DNA of 42,623 nucleotides from Treponema sp. (GTDB lineage Bacteria; Spirochaetota; Spirochaetia; Treponematales; Breznakiellaceae). Position numbers and translations under genes: made by a program. Below, piece after piece: positions 8,415 through 15,748 of the stretch (positions are counted from its first letter, which is position 1; every line of letters begins with the position of its first letter). The DNA is taken from the NCBI GenBank assembly GCA_031267685.1, contig JAIRYV010000017.1, positions 1 to 42,623 of the forward strand, given 5' to 3'. The notes under the pieces were generated by a model. It saw only the letters and a list, made by a program, of their open reading frames with translations, had not been told where the DNA came from and did no database searches.

Positions 8415-9272
8415 CTATTCCTTCAGCGAGCCTTCGCCAAAGCCTTTTATAAGTTGAGCGTGAAAGAAAAAGTAAAACACAATCATCGGGAAAATGCCAA
8501 TGATGAGCGACGCATATTGCAGCCCGTATTCAACGTTAGTCTTGCCCGCAAACTGGGTAATGGCGACGGGCAGACTTTTCAGACTCATTCTGGTTGTAAA
8601 TAAAAACACGAACAAAAACTCGTTCCAGTGGCGCAGGAATGAGAGTATGACCATGGTGGCAACAACAGGCGTGGACAACGGTACAATCAGTTTCCAGAAC
8701 ACCGCGCCGTACTTCGCGCCGTCGATTTCAGCCGATTCAAGGATCGCGTCGGGAATACCTTTGATATAGGAAATGGCGATCATTATCGACATGGGCAGGT
8801 CAAAGGCGATGTAAGGGAGTATGACACCAGCGCGCTGGTTCAGTATGCCCACCTGACGTTCCATGATAAAAAGCGGGATGAGAACCGCGTGTACCGCGAT
8901 CATCAGGCCAAGAGCAAAGCTGGCGGTGAAAAATGAGCGCGACTTAAAGGGAAATTTCGTGAGACCATACGCCGCCGCAAGCGCCAGAAACAGCGTGGCT
9001 ATTGTGGCGGTTGCCGTGTAAATAAAACTGTTGCCCAACGCAGGCCCCAGTCCGCCCATGGTCCACGCTCTGATGTAATTGTTAAACGTGGGAGCCTGCG
9101 GGAGTGCCAGCGGATGCAGCATGATTTCAGCGTGCGGCTTGAGCGACGAATACGCCAACCACAACATGGGGAAAATCGTGAGCAGGGCAAAACTCAACAT
9201 CAGAATATATGCACAACAACGCCACAGGATTGGCGCTCGTCTCAGTCTGGGTACTTTTTCGATGTTTTCCAT
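8415..9272 (-). CDS. Carbohydrate ABC transporter permease, MalG/UgpE type
   Basis: Membrane subunit of a CUT1 sugar importer. The 285-aa protein has six predicted membrane helices and the cytoplasmic EAA loop (E-S-A-E-I-D-G-A-K-Y-G-A-V-F-W-K, about residues 185-205) that docks on the ATPase. GGGGGAAG lies before the ATG. It starts 9 bp after the first permease gene; the solute-binding gene is upstream in the same operon. No ATPase gene is present, which is common for CUT1 systems that share an MsmK-like ATPase encoded elsewhere. Substrate cannot be read from sequence. Confidence 0.92.
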   Translation of the reverse strand: MENIEKVPRLRRAPILWRCCAYILMLSFALLTIFPMLWLAYSSLKPHAEIMLHPLALPQAPTFNNYIRAWTMGGLGPALGNSFIYTATATIATLFLALAAAYGLTKFPFKSRSFFTASFALGLMIAVHAVLIPLFIMERQVGILNQRAGVILPYIAFDLPMSIMIAISYIKGIPDAILESAEIDGAKYGAVFWKLIVPLSTPVVATMVILSFLRHWNEFLFVFLFTTRMSLKSLPVAITQFAGKTNVEYGLQYASLIIGIFPMIVFYFFFHAQLIKGFGEGSLKE

Positions 9273-9281
9273 ATCTTCCCC

Positions 9282-10163
9282 CTATTCCACTTTCAGCGCA
9301 CGCGACGCGAGGCGGGTTAACCCTATCGATAGGATTATGAATAAAATGATGACAATGGACAGCGCGCTTCCATATCCATAGTTCTGATGAACAAAGGTCG
9401 TGTTGTACATATACACCGCGATTACTTCGGTGTAATGCGCGGGACCGCCGCCGGTCATGGAATATATCAAATCAAAACTTTTAAAACTGCCGGAAATTGC
9501 CAGTATGGAATTGATGAAAATAACATAGCTCATCATAGGCATGATAAGCTTTATGAAAATTGTTCCCTCACCAGCTCCCTCAATTTGCGCTGCTTCGATA
9601 ACCGACGAAGGGATGCGTTGAAGATTGGCGAGAAATATAACCATGTAGAGGCTCGTATGCTGCCATAACAGTACAAACATAATTGGCACTATAGCAAAGG
9701 TTTTATTTTCTACAATGGTCATAATATATTCGTGGTTGCCAGTTACCGCTTTCATAAACGTGGTGAAAATACCCACAGGCGAGAAAATGCGGTTCCAAAG
9801 CTGCGCCACGATAACCGACGAAATCGTGATGGGGAGAAAAATGAGTACCTCAAAAAGGTCTGCGCGTACAACCATTTTCCGGTACAGCATATAGGCGAGT
9901 AAAAGCCCTAGTGGGATTTGCCCGAATACTGAGACTAGCACAATAGCGATGTTGTTACGCAGACCAATATGAAACACCGGGTCTGAAAAAATGCGGATGT
10001 AATTATCAAGGCCAACGAATTCCATTTCGCCATAGCCCTTCCATGAAACAAAGCCAAGCACAAAACTGAACACCAGGGGAAATATGATTACCCCAATAAA
10101 GATAAGAAACGCAGGTAACACAAAACTGTAATAACTGATTCGTTTGTAGGTGCTATAACGCAT
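9282..10163 (-). CDS. Carbohydrate ABC transporter permease, MalF/UgpA type
   Basis: First membrane subunit of the CUT1 importer, 293 aa, six membrane helices, with the EAA loop I-E-A-A-Q-I-E-G-A-G-E-G-T near residues 205-220. The ATG at 10163 is preceded by AGGGGG; a TTG at 10178 would add five residues and is less likely. It forms an operon with the MalG-type permease downstream and the binding protein upstream. A stem-loop in the 120-bp gap after the binding-protein gene would let the binding protein be made in excess, as commonly seen. Confidence 0.92.
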   Translation of the reverse strand: MRYSTYKRISYYSFVLPAFLIFIGVIIFPLVFSFVLGFVSWKGYGEMEFVGLDNYIRIFSDPVFHIGLRNNIAIVLVSVFGQIPLGLLLAYMLYRKMVVRADLFEVLIFLPITISSVIVAQLWNRIFSPVGIFTTFMKAVTGNHEYIMTIVENKTFAIVPIMFVLLWQHTSLYMVIFLANLQRIPSSVIEAAQIEGAGEGTIFIKLIMPMMSYVIFINSILAISGSFKSFDLIYSMTGGGPAHYTEVIAVYMYNTTFVHQNYGYGSALSIVIILFIILSIGLTRLASRALKVE

Positions 10164-10181
10164 ATTGCCCCCTTGCAATTT

Positions 10182-10238
10182 GTCTGTGGATTACAAGATT
10201 ACGCTGATTGAAATCGATAATCCGTATAATCCGCAGAC
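10182..10238 (-). promoter_or_regulatory. Intra-operon stem-loop between binding-protein and permease genes
   Basis: GTCTGTGGATTA (10182-10193) and TAATCCGCAGAC (10227-10238) form a 12-bp stem with one G-U pair. The loop contains further GGATTA/TAATCC-like words. Its position after the binding-protein gene matches the hairpin between malE and malF, which limits downstream expression and stabilises the upstream mRNA. Sequences of this AATCCG type look like dispersed intergenic elements rather than a purpose-built site. Confidence 0.5.
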
Positions 10239-10284
10239 TTTTTTCATTAACTAGCGTCTATGGTTGGTTTCAATCCACACGCCC

Positions 10285-11583
10285 TCACTGAGCGCGACGG
10301 TTGGAATCGTTTCTGGCGACCCAATCTTCATACTCAGCAGCAAGCTGTTGCGGAGTTTTGTCGCCCATCATCACCGCCTGTATGCCCGGGTTGAGGAGAT
10401 TGTTCACACCTTCACCGTCCATCTTCGCGTCAATGATGTAGCCCATAGGACGCGTGTTGATGAGATCGATGTACTGCTTCGTTACCTTGTCAATGTCATA
10501 CTTAGACAGGTCAAGTTTATACGTAGAAATCGAGCCGTAGCGTTGGAAGATGTCTGCGCCCTCTGCCCCATAGATGAAGCTGAGGAACTTCCACGCTGCG
10601 TCTTCCTTTGCGCCGGTGAGCTTGGCATTCATGGCAAGCGCCTCGCCCATTGTCGCCGCGCTGGAGCCTTTGCTTACTTCGCCGTTCAGTTCAGGGAAGA
10701 AGATGAGGTCAACGTCGTTCCAGAGATCAGGTGGGCAGGAAGTCTTTACTGAGGTGATTGACCAGCCGGAGTTGAGGTAGTACACCGCGTTACCTTGAAT
10801 GAAGTCGCTTGTTGCCACAGTGCCTTCCATCTGGTTCACGCCGTTTACGAAAAGCTGGGTATCAACCATTTGCTTGACTATGGCAAGCGAATCCACAAAC
10901 GGTTTGTCCGTGAACTTGGCCTCGCCGGACATGGCTCTTTCAAACCAGCCCTTACCGCCTAGCCGGTCTACCAGCGTGGAGAGGAGCAGGGACTGTGCCT
11001 GCCACACGCCCTTGTTGGCAAAGAGCAGCGGCGTCTTGCCGGCGGCACGAATCGTGGGAACCTGTGCGATCATCTCGTCCAGTGTCGTGGGCGTGGTGAG
11101 GCCGAGTTCCTTCTGAAGCCGCGTGTTGATGTAGATTACCGTTGTAACGGCCATGTTTGGCGCGATGATATAGATTTCCCCGTTAGGTCCTTGCGGGTCC
11201 CAGATACTGGACGCAAACTGAGACTTGAAGTCCTCAGTGAGGTATGGACGCAGGTCTTTCACCATGCCGCGATTCAGGATGTAACTGGAGCGCGCCCCTG
11301 AGTAACAGGTGAAGAGGTCAGGAATCTCTCCGCCAGCCGCCATAGCCTGAAACTTGTCGTGGAACTGTTCGCCAGACACGTACTCGAACTCGAGCTGAAT
11401 GTTCGGGTACTTCTTTGCAAAGGCGTCCAAAGTAACGCCCCAGTATTCATACTGGGGATCAGCCATGTCGATCTGCATATAGGCGGTAAGTTTTACCGTT
11501 CCATCAGCCGGTTGTGATGTTCCCCTTGCAAAGGTGAATCCCGTTATGCTCACTAGCGCGAGCATCAAAAGTAGCTTTTTCAT
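10285..11583 (-). CDS. Extracellular sugar-binding protein of an ABC importer (SBP_bac_1 family)
   Basis: A 432-aa periplasmic binding protein. A signal peptide (M-K-K-L-L-L-M-L-A-L-V, ending near A-R-G) lacks a lipobox Cys, so it is secreted rather than lipidated. The mature protein shows the family 1 pattern with Y-V-S-G-E-Q-F-H-D-K-F-Q-A-M-A-A-G-G-E-I-P-D-L. The start at 11583 is fixed by AGGAGG seven bases upstream. First gene of the operon with the two permeases. A short relic of a closely related coding sequence lies just upstream (11667-11711), suggesting a former paralogue. Confidence 0.92.
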   Translation of the reverse strand: MKKLLLMLALVSITGFTFARGTSQPADGTVKLTAYMQIDMADPQYEYWGVTLDAFAKKYPNIQLEFEYVSGEQFHDKFQAMAAGGEIPDLFTCYSGARSSYILNRGMVKDLRPYLTEDFKSQFASSIWDPQGPNGEIYIIAPNMAVTTVIYINTRLQKELGLTTPTTLDEMIAQVPTIRAAGKTPLLFANKGVWQAQSLLLSTLVDRLGGKGWFERAMSGEAKFTDKPFVDSLAIVKQMVDTQLFVNGVNQMEGTVATSDFIQGNAVYYLNSGWSITSVKTSCPPDLWNDVDLIFFPELNGEVSKGSSAATMGEALAMNAKLTGAKEDAAWKFLSFIYGAEGADIFQRYGSISTYKLDLSKYDIDKVTKQYIDLINTRPMGYIIDAKMDGEGVNNLLNPGIQAVMMGDKTPQQLAAEYEDWVARNDSNRRAQ

Positions 11584-11666
11584 AAGCCATCCTCCTACGA
11601 CCCTTGTATGGGTCAAAAAACTTGATCTTATTTTACAACTCTTTCCAGATACGTCAAGCAGTGGTT

Positions 11667-11711
11667 TTCATCTGGTTCACGCTGTTTACGAAAAGCTGGA
11701 TGTCGACCATT
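11667..11711 (-). pseudogene. Fragment of a second sugar-binding-protein gene
   Basis: These 45 bases match 10826-10870 inside the binding-protein gene at 40 of 45 positions in the same orientation, and the conserved reading encodes V-D-I-Q-L-F-V-N-S-V-N-Q-M against V-D-T-Q-L-F-V-N-G-V-N-Q-M in the intact gene. No longer homology is visible around it. It looks like a remnant of a tandem paralogue lost by deletion. Confidence 0.65.
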
Positions 11712-11750
11712 TTTTGGGGCTTCAGAGAAAACTCTAAGCATCGTATCAAA

Positions 11751-11761
11751 GTGTCTGGCAC
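11751..11761. repeat. Degenerate GTGTCWGACAC palindrome
   Basis: GTGTCTGGCAC, one base from the dispersed palindrome, in the gap upstream of the HAD phosphatase gene. It may be a decayed copy. Confidence 0.4.
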
Positions 11762-11826
11762 AAGACCGATGGGCGTTTACCATTTTGGTGCTTACGTCGA
11801 TGAACTCGTCATGGTATAGTCAACCT

Positions 11827-12492
11827 ATGATAAAAACTACCCTTATACATCCGGCTGCTGTGATCTTTGACATGGACGGACTCATGCTGGATACCGAGCG
11901 TCCGGCTCTGGCACACTGGATGCAAGTTACAAAAGCTTTTGGCTGGGACATAAGCGAGGAAGTCGTCCTTCATACTTTTGGCGTGAACGCCTCTGGCACG
12001 AGAGACGTGTTTATGAAGGCTTATGGGACGGATTTTCCCTATCAGGACATCAGGGCGGAAGTTTCTCGGCGTAACAAGGAAGAGGCTGAACAAAACGGCA
12101 TCTCCTACCGTCCGGGACTCATCGTCCTGCTGGATCACCTTGCCCAGCTTCAGATACCGTGCGCTGTGGCCACCTCGACTGCACGAGACGCCGCGCTTTG
12201 GAAACTACGCAAGGCAGGTATAGCAGACCGTTTTGTGGTCAAAGTTTGTGGAGATGAGATTACGCAGGGGAAACCTGCGCCTGATATTTTCCTCCGCGCT
12301 CTGGAACATCTGGGTACAGAGCCAGATGATAGTATTGGCTTCGAGGATTCCCCTGCTGGCCTTCAAAGTCTTCATGCTGCAGGTATACGCTCAGTCTTCA
12401 TCAAAGACCTCATTGAACCACCACCTCAAGTGCTTGCCACTGTCTGGAGGCGCTGTACTGATCTCTCCGAAGCGGTGAGCCTATTCGCATGA
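11827..12492 (+). CDS. HAD-superfamily phosphatase, beta-phosphoglucomutase-like
   Basis: A 221-aa HAD subfamily IA hydrolase. Motif I is F-D-M-D-G-L-M-L-D-T near residues 13-22, with the nucleophile and acid/base aspartates. Motif II is the A-T-S-T segment, motif III the K of G-K-P-A-P-D, and motif IV F-E-D-S-P-A-G. The helical cap between motifs I and II fits sugar-phosphate phosphatases and beta-phosphoglucomutases. The ATG at 11827 gives the standard start; an upstream in-frame start would add 14 non-homologous residues. It is monocistronic and convergent with aspS. Substrate unknown; a sugar phosphate is plausible beside a sugar importer. Confidence 0.88.
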   Translation: MIKTTLIHPAAVIFDMDGLMLDTERPALAHWMQVTKAFGWDISEEVVLHTFGVNASGTRDVFMKAYGTDFPYQDIRAEVSRRNKEEAEQNGISYRPGLIVLLDHLAQLQIPCAVATSTARDAALWKLRKAGIADRFVVKVCGDEITQGKPAPDIFLRALEHLGTEPDDSIGFEDSPAGLQSLHAAGIRSVFIKDLIEPPPQVLATVWRRCTDLSEAVSLFA

Positions 12493-12511
12493 ACGTACCC
12501 ACAACGCCAGA

Positions 12512-12522
12512 GTGTCAGACAC
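12512..12522. repeat. GTGTCAGACAC palindrome between convergent genes
   Basis: One exact copy of the dispersed 11-bp palindrome in the 67-bp gap between the convergent HAD gene and aspS, the typical location of REP-like elements. Confidence 0.75.
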
Positions 12523-12559
12523 CTGTTGCAGGTACGCACGGAAACCTATCCTCCTGAAC

Positions 12560-14395
12560 CTACTTCGCTTCCGGCCTTATCAGCAAGTGCAGTTCGTCCA
12601 GTTGTTTCTGCTCTACCGCGCTGGGGCAATCATCCATGGGACTTTGGGCAAAAGAGTTCTTCGGGAAGGCAATCACTTCCTTTATAGAGGTTTCGCCAGC
12701 CATGAGCATCACGAGGCGATCAAGACCAGGCGCAATGCCGCCGTGTGGAGGCGCGCCAAACTTAAAAGCGTTGGTGAGAAAACCAAACTTTTTCTCAGCC
12801 TCTTCAGGAGAGATACCTACAATGTTGAAGATGCGCTTCTGTAAGGCCGACTCATGAATACGGATGGAACCAGAGGCCTGCTCATAGCCATTAAGCACCA
12901 GGTCGTAGAGGTCGCCCTTCACCGCGCCCGGGTCGCTTTCCAACGTGGCGTGATACTGCTCCTGCGGGTATGAAAACATGTGGTGAGCAGCTTCCCAGTG
13001 CTGCTCTTCTTCGTTGAACTCGAAGAGCGGGAAATCTACAATCCATACAAAGGCAAACTTATGGGGATCACAGAGGGACAGGTCTTTACCGAGTCGGAGA
13101 CGTACTGCGCCGAGGGCGATGTTGGCGATTCGGGCGCATGAATCAGCACAGATGAGGATAAGGTCTCCACTTTTTGCGCCTAAACCCCGCACTATGTCAG
13201 CGGCATTAGCACCGAAGAACTTTGAGACACCGCCTTCAAGCGTTGGCTCATCGCTTGAACCGCTAACCTTCATCCATGCAAGCCCCTTGGCCTTATACAC
13301 CTTGGCCTGCGTTTCCAGCTCCTCGATCTGCTTGCGGGAATAGCTAGCCTTGCCCGGAACCACGAGCGCCTTAACCGCGCCACCCGCGACGCTGATGCCC
13401 TTTGCCAGACCAGCGGCCCTTTTGCTTTCACCAGCAGCCAACGCGTCCTTGAACGCCTGAAAGCCGCCAGCAGACACATACGGGGCAAAGTCCTGTAACT
13501 TCATGTCAAAGCGAAGGTCAGGCTTGTCTGAGCCATACCGGTCCATAGCCTCCTCATAGCTGAGGCGCGGAAACGTGGACGGAAGCTCAACATTGAGGCA
13601 CTTCTTAAACACATGGCCCATAAGCCCTTCGGTCATGGTAAGAACATCGTCGCGGCTCACGAAAGACATCTCAATATCGATCTGAGTAAACTCCGGTTGG
13701 CGATCTCCGCGTGCGTCCTCATCCCGATAACAGCGGGCAATCTGGAAATACTTGTCAAATCCTGACACCATAAGAAGCTGTTTATAAAGCTGAGGCGACT
13801 GAGGCAGAGCGTAGAACTTACCCGCGTGTATCCGCGACGGCACGAGGTAATCCCTCGCACCCTCTGGCGTAGACTTGATAAAGGTGGGCGTTTCAATCTC
13901 GTAGAACCCTTGACCAGTCATCCATTCCCGCACAGCAAAATTCACTGCGCTTCGCAGGCGAATCTTGCGCTGCATATCTGCGTTCCGTAGGTCAAGGTAA
14001 CGGTACTTGAGGCGAAGTTCCTCCTTTATGTCGCCTTCTTCATCGAGCTGGAAGGGAAGCACTTCACAGCGGTTAAGAATAAGGAGTCTTGAGGCAAGCA
14101 CCTCGATCTCACCGGTTGCCATGTCCGGGTTCACCATTGCGGCTGGGCGCCCGCGGACAATACCCTCAACCGCGATGCAAAATTCGTTCCGCAGTTCCGC
14201 ACTTATGGCGACAAGTTCCGGCGGCGAGTTCTCGTCCACAACAACCTGAGTAACACCGTATCTGTCCCGCAAGTTAATGAAGGAAATGCCCCCATGCTCC
14301 CGCTTCCGGTATACCCAGCCGTTTAGTATCACGCTAGTACCCACGTCTTTCCTCCGTAGAGCGCCACAGGTACTGGTTCGTTTCATATATTCCAT
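12560..14395 (-). CDS. aspS: Aspartyl-tRNA synthetase, bacterial type
   Basis: Class II synthetase charging tRNA-Asp. The 611-aa protein has the N-terminal OB anticodon-binding fold, motif 2 with Y-R-D-E-D-A-R-G-D-R-Q-P-E-F-T-Q, the bacterial GAD insertion domain (about residues 300-420) and motif 3 G-I-A-P-G-L-D-R. It is slightly longer than the usual 590 aa. Two starts are possible: ATG at 14395 or ATG at 14386, the latter with GGA just upstream and the more typical M-K-R-T. It is divergent from the DUF362 gene, with a 117-bp shared promoter region. Confidence 0.97.
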   Translation of the reverse strand: MEYMKRTSTCGALRRKDVGTSVILNGWVYRKREHGGISFINLRDRYGVTQVVVDENSPPELVAISAELRNEFCIAVEGIVRGRPAAMVNPDMATGEIEVLASRLLILNRCEVLPFQLDEEGDIKEELRLKYRYLDLRNADMQRKIRLRSAVNFAVREWMTGQGFYEIETPTFIKSTPEGARDYLVPSRIHAGKFYALPQSPQLYKQLLMVSGFDKYFQIARCYRDEDARGDRQPEFTQIDIEMSFVSRDDVLTMTEGLMGHVFKKCLNVELPSTFPRLSYEEAMDRYGSDKPDLRFDMKLQDFAPYVSAGGFQAFKDALAAGESKRAAGLAKGISVAGGAVKALVVPGKASYSRKQIEELETQAKVYKAKGLAWMKVSGSSDEPTLEGGVSKFFGANAADIVRGLGAKSGDLILICADSCARIANIALGAVRLRLGKDLSLCDPHKFAFVWIVDFPLFEFNEEEQHWEAAHHMFSYPQEQYHATLESDPGAVKGDLYDLVLNGYEQASGSIRIHESALQKRIFNIVGISPEEAEKKFGFLTNAFKFGAPPHGGIAPGLDRLVMLMAGETSIKEVIAFPKNSFAQSPMDDCPSAVEQKQLDELHLLIRPEAK

Positions 14396-14512
14396 AGAAA
14401 TAGTATATAGAATCTGTCAAATCTTAGGAAGAGCTGACTGAAGCTATTGACTTTACATGAACATTAACTTTTAGACTCCATAATCATAATCAAAGCGAAG
14501 GAGTTTTAGACA

Positions 14513-15598
14513 ATGACAACAGTTTATTTTTCAGACATGGCATACAGTGCGTATGAGGCGGATCAGACTCTGCCGCGTAAACTGCAACGACAGCTTGTGG
14601 CGAGCGGGCTTGGCGATAGGGTCAAGGACAAAAGTGTCGCCATCAAGGTTCACGTCGGCTCGGAGGTCGGTTACTCGACCATTCCGCCGGTATTCATGCG
14701 TTTGCTTGCCGAATTCGTGAAGGAGCATGGTGGCAGGTGTTTCTTCACGGACCACTACATCGCGGGGCGCCACCCTGAGCAGCGCGGCTATACCCAAGAA
14801 AGCTTGGGCGCGCCAGTGTTGGAAGCTGCCGGACATCTCGGCAAGTACCTGTATACCAAAGAGGTCGAATGGAAGAGTTTTAAGCACGTTGACATCGCTG
14901 GTCTCATCCACGATGCTGACTTCCTCATCGACTTCTCCCATGTGAAGGGACATGGGTGCTGCGCTTATGGTGGCGCGGTGAAAAATATTGCGATGGGCTG
15001 TGTGAGCGACCGCACGCGGCGCGAACAACACGGGCTTGAAGGTGGCCTCAAGTGGAACACGGAGAACTGCATCCACTGTGGCGCGTGCATCGAAGCCTGT
15101 AACCACAAGGCGAATAGTTTTGACAAGGATGGCAACTATAGCGTGAACTTTCACAACTGCACTCTCTGCCAGCACTGTAAGAAAGTCTGTCCGGCAGAGG
15201 CCATCACCTTGAGCGACGCCAGCTACCTTGACTTCCAGAAAGGGCTTGCCCTCTGCACTAAAACCGTGCTTGACACCTTTCAGCCGGACAATGTTTTTTA
15301 CATTAACCTGCTCATCAACATCACTGCTATGTGCGATTGCTGGGGTATGACCACGCCGTCGCTTGTGCCAGACATTGGGCTTATGTCGTCATGGAACCTC
15401 GCTGCCATTGAAAATGCCAGCCTTGACCAGATCAAGTTTGAGCGTCTCAACCCCGAAGGCATACCTCAAGGCATCAAGCTCGGGGACAAGGGTCACCTTT
15501 TCGAGCGTCTCCACGGCAAAGACCCGTACTCCCAGACTCGTTTTCTTAACGAGCTGGGTCTCGGCGACGGCACGTATGAATTCGAGATGGTGAAGTAA
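14513..15598 (+). CDS. DUF362 protein with two 4Fe-4S ferredoxin motifs
   Basis: A 361-aa protein: DUF362 domain over about residues 1-180, then a ferredoxin-like segment with C-I-H-C-G-A-C-I-E-A-C-N (about 186-197) and C-T-L-C-Q-H-C-K-K-V-C-P (about 216-227), then a C-terminal DUF362-like continuation containing M-C-D-C-W-G. Two cubane clusters imply electron transfer, but the reaction is not known for this family. GAAGGAG precedes the ATG. It appears monocistronic, with a strong palindrome just downstream. No signal peptide, so cytoplasmic. Confidence 0.88.
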   Translation: MTTVYFSDMAYSAYEADQTLPRKLQRQLVASGLGDRVKDKSVAIKVHVGSEVGYSTIPPVFMRLLAEFVKEHGGRCFFTDHYIAGRHPEQRGYTQESLGAPVLEAAGHLGKYLYTKEVEWKSFKHVDIAGLIHDADFLIDFSHVKGHGCCAYGGAVKNIAMGCVSDRTRREQHGLEGGLKWNTENCIHCGACIEACNHKANSFDKDGNYSVNFHNCTLCQHCKKVCPAEAITLSDASYLDFQKGLALCTKTVLDTFQPDNVFYINLLINITAMCDCWGMTTPSLVPDIGLMSSWNLAAIENASLDQIKFERLNPEGIPQGIKLGDKGHLFERLHGKDPYSQTRFLNELGLGDGTYEFEMVK

Positions 15599-15606
15599 GC
15601 GGAACT

Positions 15607-15679
15607 ATAGAACTATAAACCATGAACCATACGAACCACAAGAACGGTTCGTATGGTTCATGATACATTTTAGTTCTAT
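15607..15679. terminator. Nested perfect palindrome downstream of the DUF362 gene
   Basis: Inner arms of 17 bp (15621-15637 and 15646-15662) are perfectly complementary around an 8-nt loop; the right arm begins GGTTCGTATGGTTCATG. Outer arms ATAGAACTA (15607-15615) and TAGTTCTAT (15671-15679) are also perfect. The structure is far more extended than a normal terminator and lacks a U tract. It could act as a terminator but also looks like a miniature inverted-repeat element. Confidence 0.7.
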
Positions 15680-15748
15680 GCGTTTATCCTAGTATTTTCA
15701 CCTTCGCACTTGTCTTAGTGTCTTTCATAAGGCATAGTTAGAATAGTC

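Noticed and set aside
11652-11665. ACGTCAAGCAGTGG shared with 30552-30565
   Set aside because: A 14-bp match is expected by chance in a window of this size and the flanks do not align.
14531-15175. 214-codon minus-strand ORF inside the DUF362 gene
   Set aside because: Shadow of the plus-strand gene, whose iron-sulphur motifs and ribosome binding site are clear.
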